A DNA stretch of 64,000 nucleotides from Rhizobium lusitanum (GCF_014189535.1 NZ_CP050308.1:3027001-3091000); one strand, 5' to 3'; counted from the stretch's first letter, positions 17,151 through 26,324 are shown. Made by a program: numbers and translations. The notes: generated by a model not told the origin, from the letters alone.

Positions 17151-18488
17151 TTGGACGACTCGCCAACGATAGTCGCCGCCCCACGGCTCTGGGATATCTT
17201 TTTTCAGGAACACATCATATCGTGTGCCGTCTTGGCCGGGCGCATGGGCTGGTCTGAAAGGAGTGCTGGCTTGTATCTCGGGGCATTGTTCATCGCCGAT
17301 ACGGTTTTCTCGATCGGCTCGGTCCGGGAGACTGCGCGCAGACTGTCCCTGTCGGCCTCGACCGTATCGGGGGCGCTCAGGCGGCTGGAGACGGATCTGG
17401 CGATGAAGCTTGTCGAGCGCGCCTCCGGAGAGCTTGCAACCTTGCTTGCCAGCGCGAAGGTAAAGAAGGGCCTGCAGCCGATCCTTGCCGGCATGCGAGC
17501 ACTCTCGGCCCTGACGAAGGACCCGCCGGAGCCGGACGATTATGCCCAATGGGCCGCCCGCCTGCCGCTGAAGATCGCCACCATCGAGCGTTTCCTCGAA
17601 GTCGCCGATCAGGGCAGCATCAATCGCGCCGCCCGCCGCCTGCGCCTCGGTCAGCCGCAGCTTTCGCTACAGATCGCCAATCTGGAGGATCTGTTCGGCT
17701 GCCGTCTGTTCGAGCGGCAGGCGCAGGGCTCGATGCTGACGGAGGCGGGCCGCGAGGTCCATGCCATTCTCGCTGGCATTGCCGAGGCCTGGGACGAGAT
17801 GAAGGCGACGTCGGACGAGCGGTTCCAGCGGGTGGCGCGGGCGGTGCGCATCGGCTCGATCATTCCGACCGGCTCGGAAAGCTGGGTGGCCCGCTCGCTT
17901 GCCAGCCTCGTGGCGCGCTGGAACAGCAGCGGCAATCGCAACATGCTGTCCCTGATGCTGATGACCGCCGACGATCTGCGCGAGGCGTTGAGATCCGGCC
18001 GCATCGATGTCGCCATCGTCGATTCCGTCTTCGGTCTCGACGCCTTCGATCACATGGAACTGCTGGCGACCGACATGGTAGCGATCGCGCCGCCCGGCAG
18101 CACGGAGCAGACGGTGGCGGCGCTGGTGGACAATCATCCGCTCTGCGTGCCGAGCCCGCGCACCGGCATCGGCAATGCCGCCATGGCCTTCGGCTATGAC
18201 AGTGGCGACCGCCGCCGTTTTCGCGGCCGCGACATTACCTCGGCCGACTCGCTGCCCGTCATCGTCGATCTCGTCGCCAACCACGGCTATGTCTCGTTTC
18301 TCGGCCGCGTCAGCGCCATGCCGATCGCCGACAAGGTCCGCATCGTCGATCCGGATGAGGTACTGCCGCTGTCCTATCACCTCGCCCATAACGGCCGAAA
18401 AGCCTCGGTCGACGCCTGCCGGCTGATCCGGCAAGCGGTGCGGGAACTGGTGGGCGAGGCGGGGGCCGGTGAGGGCATCTCTACTTAA
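17151..18488 (+). CDS. LysR-type regulator with two N-terminal helix-turn-helix domains
   Basis: The frame encodes up to 445 residues. A first winged-helix domain spans about residues 48-93 (SVRETARRLSLSASTVSGALRRLE). A second, standard LysR domain spans about 143-205 (GSINRAARRLRLGQPQLSLQ), followed by a LysR substrate-binding domain. Ordinary LysR proteins have about 300 residues and one HTH. The only start that covers the whole frame is TTG at 17151, without a clear ribosome site; ATG at 17244 would remove 31 residues but keep both domains. The target is unknown. Confidence 0.75.
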   Translation: MDDSPTIVAAPRLWDIFFQEHIISCAVLAGRMGWSERSAGLYLGALFIADTVFSIGSVRETARRLSLSASTVSGALRRLETDLAMKLVERASGELATLLASAKVKKGLQPILAGMRALSALTKDPPEPDDYAQWAARLPLKIATIERFLEVADQGSINRAARRLRLGQPQLSLQIANLEDLFGCRLFERQAQGSMLTEAGREVHAILAGIAEAWDEMKATSDERFQRVARAVRIGSIIPTGSESWVARSLASLVARWNSSGNRNMLSLMLMTADDLREALRSGRIDVAIVDSVFGLDAFDHMELLATDMVAIAPPGSTEQTVAALVDNHPLCVPSPRTGIGNAAMAFGYDSGDRRRFRGRDITSADSLPVIVDLVANHGYVSFLGRVSAMPIADKVRIVDPDEVLPLSYHLAHNGRKASVDACRLIRQAVRELVGEAGAGEGIST

Positions 18489-18607
18489 AGGCGACTTGGA
18501 ACCAACGGGGCGAAATCGCGTTATCTGACGCTGCGTTCGTTAGGACGCACGCTTGTGTGATCTCAACCCCAGCCGGAGGTTTGTTCCGGCACCCAAGGAG
18601 ACGGAAA

Positions 18608-18799
18608 ATGAAAATCCTGGCAGCAGCTCTCGTCGCGCTGGGCATTGTCGTGTTACCCGCTACCTACGCCGAAGCCCGAAATTATCACCATCACCATCGA
18701 CATCATGTAACGGAGATGCACCATGGTCATCATCATGGGCATGGGTGGCATCACCACCGGCCGATGCATCACCACAGGCACCACGTCTCGCATAGCTGA
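18608..18799 (+). CDS. Small secreted histidine-rich protein
   Basis: The 63-residue product has an N-terminal signal peptide (ILAAALVALGIVVLPATYAEA) described here by its hydrophobic core LAAALVALGIVV. After the predicted cleavage near residue 23, 21 of the remaining 40 residues are histidine, in runs of two to four. AAGGAG precedes the ATG at 18608. Such a peptide should bind metal ions such as Ni, Zn or Cu in the periplasm. No metal transporter is next to it, and the role is inferred from composition only. Confidence 0.65.
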   Translation: MKILAAALVALGIVVLPATYAEARNYHHHHRHHVTEMHHGHHHGHGWHHHRPMHHHRHHVSHS

Positions 18800-19006
18800 C
18801 GGATACTGCCACCGGGAACTATGCATTCTCTTTGCGCGCCATCCTCATATCCGCCTGTAGGCGGAAATGAGGCTATCCGGGCCGGCGTCGTACCGCCGGC
18901 CTTACAGGATGCGTTCAAGCAGAAGTGTCATGAGAATTATCGCAACCGCGCTAATGGCGCGGCGATAATTGGGAATGCCGCCGATGGCATCCCCCCTTGG
19001 CTGCGA

Positions 19007-19306
19007 TCAAACCGGGTTCAGCACATGCACCGTGCGAGCGGCCATCAAGTCTTTCACCTTTTCGCCATAGGCGGCCATGTGCGCCGCAGCCGCATGCGCC
19101 TTCAGCGCCGCCCGGCTTTCCCACTTTTCAACGACGACGAAGGTATCCGGCCCAAAAGCCGGATCGGCTCCCTCGACATCCACCACGGCGGTATACTCGA
19201 TGCAGCCGTCTTCGGCATGCACTGCCGGAACATTCGCCTGAAAGGCTTCCAGCACTTCGGCGCGCTTGCCGGGCTTGGCGGTGAGAATGGCGAGAACGTG
19301 GATCAT
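19007..19306 (-). CDS. Antibiotic biosynthesis monooxygenase (ABM) domain protein
   Basis: The 99-residue protein is a dimeric alpha/beta-barrel of the ABM/YgiN type: HVLAILTAKPGKRAEVLEAF at the N-terminus and the core VVVEKWESRAALKAHAAAAHM. Members act as small cofactor-free monooxygenases or stress proteins. The start at 19306 follows AAGGAT; the longer frame from 19423 is not supported. It stands alone. Confidence 0.85.
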   Translation of the reverse strand: MIHVLAILTAKPGKRAEVLEAFQANVPAVHAEDGCIEYTAVVDVEGADPAFGPDTFVVVEKWESRAALKAHAAAAHMAAYGEKVKDLMAARTVHVLNPV

Positions 19307-19554
19307 GGTGATATCCTTGGATGAATTGGGTGATGCTTGGCGTAACAATGCCAGATGGGGCCGACTCTGTGGCCGGTTTTGACGAATATCATAAAATAGC
19401 AGAAGCCGAGCGCGTGGCTTCATTTTTGCGGAGCGGGATTCTGGATTCCGGCAAGAGGTTGCTGCGAACCATCTGCTATGATTCGATCGGCTACCTCACG
19501 ATATTGCCTATCCGGACCAAAGGGCGCACTCTCTCCTGATAGTCGGGGGACATA

Positions 19555-19899
19555 ATGCGATTTTGGGCTATCGTCTTTGCGGCGTGGCTTCTGTTCGCGC
19601 CAAATCATGCTTTGTCGCAGAATACACCGTGCAGCGGCAGCAAAGGCGGTATCGATCATTGCCAAGGCGATACCTTCATTTGCAATGACGGATCTGTGAG
19701 CGCCAGCAAGAGGTCGTGTCAGGCATATACCGGCCGTCTCAATGGTGCCGCAGGTCTTCTGGACTCAAATGCTGTGGAAATGGCTCCTGTTCAGTCGGGC
19801 GAATGTTCATGCAGGGGCGGCAAATATTGTGTTGGTCCGCGCGGCGGCCATTTCTGCATCACCGATAGCGGCAAGAAGAGCTACCTGCGTCGCGATTAA
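19555..19899 (+). CDS. Secreted cysteine-rich hypothetical protein
   Basis: The 114-residue product has a signal peptide (AIVFAAWLLFAPNHALS) and eight cysteines in the mature part, enough for four disulfides: TPCSG, DHCQG, FICND, RSCQ, GECSC, KYCVG and HFCIT. GGGGGA precedes the ATG. It is probably periplasmic or exported. I recognise it as a type found in several alphaproteobacteria but know no function. Confidence 0.6.
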   Translation: MRFWAIVFAAWLLFAPNHALSQNTPCSGSKGGIDHCQGDTFICNDGSVSASKRSCQAYTGRLNGAAGLLDSNAVEMAPVQSGECSCRGGKYCVGPRGGHFCITDSGKKSYLRRD

Positions 19900-19984
19900 T
19901 AGCTCTGCGCGGCTAAAACGAGCATCCGTAAATGTACTTGGAACGGCAGTGTTGATTATTCGGTGCTAAGTCTTTGGAAATAAA

Positions 19985-20060
19985 TGGTGCCGCTTGCAGG
20001 ACTCGAACCTGCGACCCCATCATTACGAATGATGTGCTCTACCACCTGAGCTAAAGCGGC
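19985..20060 (-). tRNA. tRNA-Thr (anticodon CGT)
   Basis: The minus strand folds into a complete cloverleaf of 76 bases: acceptor GCCGCTT/AAGCGGC, anticodon stem CATCA/TGATG with loop TTCGTAA, T-arm GGTTCGAGTCC, and an encoded CCA end. Confidence 0.95.
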
Positions 20061-20197
20061 ATTCAAGGGGCGTTTTGTTCGGCCCCGCGATTTGCATGGC
20101 GCTGATACAGTCAATGCGACCAGATTTCAAGCGTTCAAATTGCCAATCGGCAAAAAAGCAGCCGGCCCGTGAAAAGCCGGCCGCATTTGTGATGGTC

Positions 20198-21157
20198 TCA
20201 GAGCGCCAGTCGGGCGCGTGCCTGGCGGTATTCGGCCTCCAGCCGGTCGACTAGCGCTGCCACCGGCTCGACGGCCTTGACGGCGCCGATGCCCTGGCCG
20301 GAGCCCCAGATATCCTTCCAGGCCTTGGCGCCGGTCGTTGCCGTTTCGAAATCCATTTTCGAGGGATCGGCCTCGGGCAAGTTGTCCGGGTCCATGCCGG
20401 CGGCGAGGATCGAGGGCTTGAGATAATTGCCGTGTATGCCGGTGAAGAAGTTGGAATAGACGATGTCGGCGGCGGCCCCCTCGACGATCGCCTGCTTGTA
20501 GGCGTCCGCCGCGCGCGCCTCTTCGGTCGCGATGAAGGGCGAGCCGATATAGGCCATGTCCGCCCCCATCGCCTGCGCCGCCAGGATCGCGCCGCCATTG
20601 GCGATGGCGCCGGCGAGCAGCAGCGGTCCGTCGAACCATTCGCGGATCTCCTGGACGAGTGCGAAGGGCGAGAGCTGGCCGGCATGGCCGCCGGCCCCCG
20701 TCGCCACCGCGATCAGCCCGTCCGCGCCCTTGCGGATCGCCGAATTGGCATGGCGGTTGTTGATGATGTCATGCAGCACGATGCCGCCATAGGAATGCAC
20801 GGCGGCATTGACCTCCGGCACCGCACCGAGCGACGAGATGACGATCGGTACCTTGTATTTCACGCAGAGCATCAGGTCGTGCTCCAGCCGCTTGTTCGAC
20901 GTATGGACGATCTGGTTGACCGCGAAAGGCGCGGATGGCCGCTCCGGATGGGCGGCGTCATGGGCGGCAAGATCCTCGGTAATCATCGCCAGCCATTCGT
21001 CGAGCTGGCTCTCCGGCCGGGCGTTCAGCGCCGGAAACGAGCCGACGACGCCGGCCTTGCACTGCGCCAGCGTCAAAGCCGGATGCGAGATGATGAAGAG
21101 GGGTGAAGCCACGACCGGCAGCCGCAGGCGCTCGGTCAGGATTGCTGGAAGAGCCAT
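20198..21157 (-). CDS. Nitronate monooxygenase-like flavoprotein (2-nitropropane dioxygenase family)
   Basis: The protein of about 319 residues has the FMN TIM-barrel of the family: a C-terminal core GADGLIAVATGAGGHAG, the catalytic-His region, ANGGAILAAQAMGADMAYIG, and an N-terminal PVVASPLFIIS. Such enzymes oxidise alkyl nitronates with FMN; many genomic members have unknown substrates. The ATG at 21157 is chosen over one three codons upstream. A TTGACG-type operator shared with fadD sits 16 bp upstream, which suggests a link to acyl-CoA metabolism. That link is inferred. Confidence 0.85.
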   Translation of the reverse strand: MALPAILTERLRLPVVASPLFIISHPALTLAQCKAGVVGSFPALNARPESQLDEWLAMITEDLAAHDAAHPERPSAPFAVNQIVHTSNKRLEHDLMLCVKYKVPIVISSLGAVPEVNAAVHSYGGIVLHDIINNRHANSAIRKGADGLIAVATGAGGHAGQLSPFALVQEIREWFDGPLLLAGAIANGGAILAAQAMGADMAYIGSPFIATEEARAADAYKQAIVEGAAADIVYSNFFTGIHGNYLKPSILAAGMDPDNLPEADPSKMDFETATTGAKAWKDIWGSGQGIGAVKAVEPVAALVDRLEAEYRQARARLAL

Positions 21158-21172
21158 GAATATCATCCATCT

Positions 21173-21194
21173 TTGACGTTTACGGAAACGTCAA
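21173..21194. promoter_or_regulatory. TTGACG-type operator upstream of the nitronate monooxygenase-like gene
   Basis: The left half TTGACGTTTAC matches the reverse complement of the right half GGAAACGTCAA in 10 of 11 bases. The same 22-bp form occurs at 63565-63586. It lies right at the gene start, where a bound regulator would block or activate transcription. Confidence 0.6.
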
Positions 21195-21459
21195 ACAGAT
21201 AACAGATGTCTGTTTGGAGGGGAAGATGCCGGGAGGCAGTGGGCAATAGCGAGTGAGCGCTTCCCCTCTACTGCCTGCTGCCACCCCATTTGTGTCGTCT
21301 TTGCCATTTATCCCCGCCGGAGTGTCCGTGGGTGATTCAGAGAGACTTGCACATTGCCAAGCGGGGCGTTACCGAATCTGGTTAGCCAATGGTAAAGAGA
21401 ATGGTCGTCTTGCCAGTAAAGTATGCGGGCGTATCGCGAGTGAGAGTAAAGGACCTGAT

Positions 21460-22692
21460 GTGAGCGGATTAGAAGCGGCTATCAGAAACGCCTTGGAGCG
21501 ATCCGATCGCGCCAATCCGGAAATTCGGGCCCGTGTCTATCAGTCGGCGCGACAGGCGTTGGAAGCCGGGCTTCGCAAGCAGGACGTTACCGACATCAAT
21601 ATCGTCTCGGGCCAGCGTCAGCGCCTGGAAGAAACGATCCGGGCGATCGAGGGCGAGGAGCGTATCCGACAGCCGGAGACGCCGACGCCGATCGAGCCGG
21701 AAGCACCCCATATCCCCTCAGTGACGACGCCGCAGCAAGCCCAGCAGCCGATGCAGCAGGAACAGGAACCTGCGATGAGCGTGCGTGGCGACACGCGCGA
21801 CCACCATCCGGTCGCCGTGCCGGCCCCTGTTGCCTCTCAACCCCGCGCGCCGGAAGGCGATTTCGGTGACATGGGTGCCAGCGCTGCCGATCATCTCGGT
21901 GCCGATAGCGACATGCGGCAGACAGCACCCGCGCCGACGGCGACACGGTCGATGAATTTCAAGCCGGAGCGCGCGGCCGTGCGCCGCAAGCCGCGCAAGT
22001 TCTTCTCGCGCCTGCTGGTGTTCTGCATTCTCCTCGCCTGCCTCGGCGTCGGCGCCTGGTGGGTCAAGACCTCGGGTGTGTTCATGACGGCGGCGCAGCG
22101 CGATACCAGCGTCCCCAATCCGCCGGCGCATGTCGATTCTCAGGATTTCGACGGCAGCGGCGACGACACCGCGTCGAACGATGATGACAATAGTGGCCCC
22201 GTTAATCCGGGCCTGGCGGTGATCGATCCGCAGAACAGCTTCTCCGAGGAGTGGATCGAAGTCTTGAAGCCCACCGATGCGGCGAAAGTTGTCAGCGGTA
22301 CGCAGGCCAAGGCCGAGAACGTGTCGGAAAATGAAGGCCCGGCGGTGCGGCTGACCTCCACGAGCAATGGCTCGGACGGCGACATCTCCGTCGAAGTGCC
22401 GGCCAGCGTGCTGCAACAATTGGCCGGCAAGTCGTCGACCGTCGCGCTCACGCTGCAATCGACATCCGACACGCCGACGCAAATCACCGTGGAATGCAAT
22501 TTCGGCTCGCTCGGCACCTGCGGGCGTCATCGCTTCAACGTCACCCGGCAGAAGACCGATGCTCTGCTCCAGGTCCGTTACGATCGGTCGCTGGCGCCCA
22601 CGGCATCAGGCCGTCTGATCATCAACAGCGACCTCGACGGCAAGGGGCGCGGCGTCAACGTCTATGCGATCCGCATTCTTCCGGGACAATAA
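21460..22692 (+). CDS. Conserved single-pass membrane protein, rhizobial
   Basis: The product has 410 residues if it starts at GTG 21460, preceded by AAAGGA; the GTG at 21253 would add 69 residues with no recognisable family. The N-terminal helical part (ALERSDRANPEIRARVYQSA) resembles a protein common in Rhizobiales. A membrane helix lies near residues 182-203 (LLVFCILLACLGVGAWW), and a long acidic, Asp/Ser-rich linker follows. The C-terminus looks like a periplasmic beta domain. It stands alone; function unknown. Confidence 0.7.
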   Translation: MSGLEAAIRNALERSDRANPEIRARVYQSARQALEAGLRKQDVTDINIVSGQRQRLEETIRAIEGEERIRQPETPTPIEPEAPHIPSVTTPQQAQQPMQQEQEPAMSVRGDTRDHHPVAVPAPVASQPRAPEGDFGDMGASAADHLGADSDMRQTAPAPTATRSMNFKPERAAVRRKPRKFFSRLLVFCILLACLGVGAWWVKTSGVFMTAAQRDTSVPNPPAHVDSQDFDGSGDDTASNDDDNSGPVNPGLAVIDPQNSFSEEWIEVLKPTDAAKVVSGTQAKAENVSENEGPAVRLTSTSNGSDGDISVEVPASVLQQLAGKSSTVALTLQSTSDTPTQITVECNFGSLGTCGRHRFNVTRQKTDALLQVRYDRSLAPTASGRLIINSDLDGKGRGVNVYAIRILPGQ

Positions 22693-22701
22693 GGCCAGCA
22701 C

Positions 22702-22736
22702 AAAAAGGCGCAGATCCTCTATTTGAGGACCTGCGC
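22702..22736 (-). terminator. Rho-independent terminator overlapping the ppk2 stop codon
   Basis: On the minus strand GCGCAG..CCTC pairs with GAGG..CTGCGC, followed by a T-run. The left arm is inside the last codons of ppk2 and the stop codon lies in the loop. Confidence 0.75.
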
Positions 22737-23600
22737 GCCCGAGCCGATGATCTTGCCGTCGATCTCGCCGATCGCCTTTTCGTCCTTGCCCTCATAGTCG
22801 AGCGTCAGCAGGATGTGACGGATGAGGTTGAGGCGGGCGCGGCGCTTGTCATTGGCGCGGATCACCGTCCAGGGCGCATAGTCCGTATGCGTGTCCTTCA
22901 GCATGCGGTCGCGCTTTTCGCCGTAGTCTTTCCATTTCGTCAGGGCCGCGATATCCATGGAGGAAAGCTTCCAGACCGCGCGCGGGTCGTGGCGCCGGTC
23001 GTGAAAGCGCTTCAGCTGCATTTCCCGGCCGATATCCAGATAGAATTTGAAGAAGAAGATGCCGTCCTGGACGATCAGCCTCTCCATCCGTGGCGCCTGC
23101 TTCAGGAATTGCTCGTATTGCTTCGGCGTGCAGAAGCCCATGACAGGTTCGACGCCGGCACGGTTGTACCAGGAGCGGTCGAACAGGACGAACTCGCCCG
23201 CCGTCGGAAACTGGGCGACATAGCGCTGGAAATACCATTGCCCGGCCTCGCGGTCGGTCGGCTTGGTCAGCGCCACGACACGCGCGAGGCGAGGGTTCAT
23301 ATGCGCCGAGGTCGCCGCAATCGAGCCACCCTTGCCGGCGGCGTCGCGTCCCTCGAACACCGCCATCACTCGCTTGCCAGTCGATTGTAGCCAGAACTGC
23401 ACCTTGATGAGCTCTATCTGCAGCTTTTCCAGCTCTTCCAGATAGTCTTCATCCTTCAGCTTCTTCTTGTAGGGATAGCCGCCGGAGGCGAGCGCCTCCT
23501 CTTCGATCCAGGCCGGCAGGACGGGGTCATCGACATCGAAGATGCGCGTCTTGCCGTGGATGTCCAATTCCACCGCGCGGCTTTCCACTTCCTCTGCCAT
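22719..23600 (-). CDS. ppk2: Polyphosphate kinase 2
   Basis: The 293-residue enzyme belongs to the PPK2 family, which moves phosphate between polyphosphate and nucleoside diphosphates. Walker A is [11 protein letters not shown], the lid and Walker B region contain [12 protein letters not shown], and a long basic stretch ([15 protein letters not shown]) is typical. It is divergent from phoR and so stands beside the whole phosphate-starvation cluster, which fits a role in phosphate storage. The subgroup (GTP or ATP synthesis) cannot be told here. Confidence 0.93.
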   Translation of the reverse strand: MAEEVESRAVELDIHGKTRIFDVDDPVLPAWIEEEALASGGYPYKKKLKDEDYLEELEKLQIELIKVQFWLQSTGKRVMAVFEGRDAAGKGGSIAATSAHMNPRLARVVALTKPTDREAGQWYFQRYVAQFPTAGEFVLFDRSWYNRAGVEPVMGFCTPKQYEQFLKQAPRMERLIVQDGIFFFKFYLDIGREMQLKRFHDRRHDPRAVWKLSSMDIAALTKWKDYGEKRDRMLKDTHTDYAPWTVIRANDKRRARLNLIRHILLTLDYEGKDEKAIGEIDGKIIGSGAQVLK

Positions 23601-23754
23601 GCGCTCCGCTCCTCCGCAATTGGCGACACCCGGGCCTGACTTGTCGGCGCGGGAAAAACCTCAAGGGCAAGGTGGGGCATTTATGCAGTATTTTCAAGCC
23701 CTTTGCCGATACCCTCCTTCGCCGGCTACATTTATTATCGTAAGCTGACGGCTT

Positions 23755-23783
23755 CTGTGGATAGAGCCGTAAACTTCTGTCAT
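23755..23783 (+). promoter_or_regulatory. Weak candidate Pho box in the ppk2-phoR gap
   Basis: A perfect CTGTCAT lies at 23777-23783, and a weak match, CTGTGGA, exactly 22 bases upstream. The intermediate 11-base position does not match. It is 57 bases before phoR. The evidence is thin. Confidence 0.3.
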
Positions 23784-23839
23784 GAATCCCAGTTAAGACG
23801 CGGAGTCTTGGTTTCCGTGATCGCAGGCAAAAGGGACGG

Positions 23840-25102
23840 GTGCACTTGCAAGACGAATGGTCATTCCTCAGGAAGCTGGCGGCACGGCTGCGGCAGGAGG
23901 CCGCTATCCTGATTTTGGCGACGATGATCGCCATTCTGGCCCTCATCGAGGGCATCAACACTGCCATCGTCTTCTGGATCTGGGTGGTTGCCGTGATCGT
24001 GGCGCTGACCCGCTCGCCGCTGGTTGAGCAGGCTGAGCCACCATCGCCCTCCGATCCGGCGCCTGCCGATCCGGACGTTCTGCTGCGTTCGGTCTCCGCC
24101 GGTCTTTCCGCACTCGACATGCCGGTGCTGATCGTCGACCGCGAGGCCTCCGTCGTGGCGCAGAATTCCGCCGCCGAAAAGGCGTTCGGCGCCTTTCCGC
24201 TCAACGCCCATATCTCCGCCAAGCTGCGCTCTCCCGGCGTCCTCGATATGGTGCGCGAGACGATCACCACCAACGCGCCGAACCAGATCGAGCACTCCGA
24301 GCGGCTGCCATCCGAGCGCGTTTATGTGGTCCGCATCGCGCCGATCGATCTGCCGGAGGCCGAGATCGAGCCGGGCATGTTCTTCGTGCTGTCCTTCCGC
24401 GATATTTCGGAACTCCGTCACATCGACCGCATGCGCTCCGACTTCGTCGCCAATGCCAGCCACGAGCTGCGCACGCCGCTCGCCTCGCTGCGCGGTTTCA
24501 TCGAAACCATCCAGGGCCCGGCCAAGGCGGACCTGAAGGCGCAGCAGCGTTTCCTCGGCATCATGTTCGACCAGACGACGCGCATGAGCCGGCTGGTCGA
24601 CGATCTTCTGTCACTGTCGCGGCTGGAGCTGAAATCGCATATCGCGCCGGACCAGAAGGTCGATCTGGTGCCCTTGCTCGGCCATGTCCGCGATGCGCTG
24701 CTGCCGCTCGCCGGCGATGTTGATGTCACCATCAACCTGCATCTGCCACCCGGCAAGGTGGAGGTGCTGGGCGATCGCGACGAGCTGGTGCAGGTCTTCG
24801 AAAACCTGATCGAGAACGCCTGCAAATACGGTCAGGAAGGCAAGATGGTGGATGTCTCGCTCTTGAACGAGCCGGGTCAGACCGTCGAAGTCATCGTCTC
24901 CGACAGGGGGCCGGGCATTCCGGCCGAACACGTGCCGCGCCTGACCGAGCGCTTCTATCGCGTTAATGTCGAGGACAGCCGTTCGAAAAAAGGCACCGGT
25001 CTCGGGCTTGCCATCGTCAAGCACATTCTGACCCGTCATCGCGCGCGGCTGATCGTCAAGTCCGAGGTGGGAAAAGGAACGGACTTTACCGTCCGCTTCT
25101 GA
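23840..25102 (+). CDS. phoR: Phosphate-regulon sensor histidine kinase
   Basis: PhoR phosphorylates PhoB when phosphate is scarce. The 420-residue protein has two N-terminal membrane helices (about residues 22-56), a PAS-like domain (about 85-190), the phospho-acceptor His208 in NASHELRTPLASL, and an ATPase domain with ENLIENACKYG, DRGPGIP and GTGLGLAIV. It starts at GTG, preceded by AAAAGGGA. It heads phoR-pstSCAB-phoU-phoB, the usual rhizobial arrangement. Confidence 0.94.
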   Translation: MHLQDEWSFLRKLAARLRQEAAILILATMIAILALIEGINTAIVFWIWVVAVIVALTRSPLVEQAEPPSPSDPAPADPDVLLRSVSAGLSALDMPVLIVDREASVVAQNSAAEKAFGAFPLNAHISAKLRSPGVLDMVRETITTNAPNQIEHSERLPSERVYVVRIAPIDLPEAEIEPGMFFVLSFRDISELRHIDRMRSDFVANASHELRTPLASLRGFIETIQGPAKADLKAQQRFLGIMFDQTTRMSRLVDDLLSLSRLELKSHIAPDQKVDLVPLLGHVRDALLPLAGDVDVTINLHLPPGKVEVLGDRDELVQVFENLIENACKYGQEGKMVDVSLLNEPGQTVEVIVSDRGPGIPAEHVPRLTERFYRVNVEDSRSKKGTGLGLAIVKHILTRHRARLIVKSEVGKGTDFTVRF

Positions 25103-25162
25103 AAGCCTCTGTGAACCGGCAATTTTGACCGCAGTATAATCCATAAATTTCAAGGGATTGCA

Positions 25163-25191
25163 CTGTCATAATTGTTTCACTCGCCTGACAT
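25163..25191 (+). promoter_or_regulatory. Pho box upstream of pstS, three repeats
   Basis: CTGTCAT, GTTTCAC and CTGACAT start at 25163, 25174 and 25185, exactly 11 bases apart, as in PhoB sites. The first matches the consensus 7/7 and the third 6/7. The array ends 98 bases before pstS and should let PhoB drive the transporter genes. Confidence 0.75.
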
Positions 25192-25289
25192 AAAAGGGCG
25201 GTGCTTTGACAGCTAAAAAAGAGATGCTGAAACAGGTGGACGTTCCGTTCGCCGTCGCGCTCTTCACAGTCCGTCAGGGAGGGTTCACC

Positions 25290-26324
25290 ATGAATGCGTT
25301 GAAACTGTCTATCGTAGCGTTGGTTGCTTCGGTCGCCTTCGCCGGGGCTGCCACGGCCCGCGATCAGATTCAGATTTCCGGTTCCTCCACCGTATTCCCC
25401 TACGCCAAGATCGTTGCCGAGACCTTCGGCGAGACCTTTGCGAACTACAAGACGCCCGTCGTCGAATCCGGCGGCTCGGGCGCCGGTCTGAAGGAATTCT
25501 GCAAGGGCGTCGGCCCTGAGACCATCGACATCGCCAATTCCTCGCGCCCGATCAAGGGTAGCGAAGTCGACGCCTGCAAGGCGGCCGGCGTCGCCGATAT
25601 CCAGCAGATCAAGATCGGCTATGACGGCATCGTCTTCGCCTTCGACAAGAGCAATCCCGACATCAAGTTTGTCCCCGCCGACCTCTACAAGGCGCTTGCT
25701 GCTAAAGTCGTCGTCGATGGCAAGCTGGTCGCCAACCCCTACAAGAAATGGTCGGAGATCAATCCGGCCCTGCCGGACTTCGAGATCGCCGCCTATATTC
25801 CGGGCGAGAAGCACGGCACGCGCGAGGTCTTCGAGGAGAAGGTGCTTGCCGCCGGCTGCAAGGATTCCGGCGCGCTCGACGTCATCAAGGCTAAGGTGTC
25901 CGGTGCCAACAAGCAGGCCGAGACATGCATCGCGGTCCGCAAGGATGGCGTCGCGGTGGATATCGATGGTGACTATCCCGAGACGCTCGCGCGCATCAAT
26001 GCCAACAAGCACGGCGTCGGCGTCTTCGGCCTGTATTTCTACCAGAACAATGCCGACAAGCTGAAGGTTGCGACCATTGCTGGCATCGTGCCGTCGGGCC
26101 AGACTATTGCCGATGGCACCTATCCGGTGTCGCGGCCGCTGTTCTTCTACGTCAAGAAGGCGCATCTCGGCGTCATTCCGGGCCTGAAGGAATATGTCGA
26201 CTTCTTCACCAGCGATCAGATGATCGGACCCGACAGCCCCTTGGCCGAATATGGCCTGGTGCCGGCGCCGGATGCCGAGCGCGACCAGATCCGCAAGGAT
26301 GTCGCGGACGGGAAGATCATGTGA
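25290..26324 (+). CDS. pstS: Phosphate ABC transporter, periplasmic binding protein
   Basis: The 344-residue protein has a signal peptide (ALVASVAFAGAATA) and the PstS phosphate-site motifs ISGSSTVFPYA, ESGGSGAGLKEFC and IANSSRPIK. The ATG at 25290 follows GGGAGG; the frame extends upstream to a TTG that lacks a ribosome site. It captures phosphate in the periplasm for PstCA. Confidence 0.95.
   Translation: MNALKLSIVALVASVAFAGAATARDQIQISGSSTVFPYAKIVAETFGETFANYKTPVVESGGSGAGLKEFCKGVGPETIDIANSSRPIKGSEVDACKAAGVADIQQIKIGYDGIVFAFDKSNPDIKFVPADLYKALAAKVVVDGKLVANPYKKWSEINPALPDFEIAAYIPGEKHGTREVFEEKVLAAGCKDSGALDVIKAKVSGANKQAETCIAVRKDGVAVDIDGDYPETLARINANKHGVGVFGLYFYQNNADKLKVATIAGIVPSGQTIADGTYPVSRPLFFYVKKAHLGVIPGLKEYVDFFTSDQMIGPDSPLAEYGLVPAPDAERDQIRKDVADGKIM

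Noticed and set aside
19321..19539. Plus-strand ORF of 72 residues before the cysteine-rich gene
   Set aside because: No ribosome site, no domain and overlap with the leader of the divergent ABM gene.
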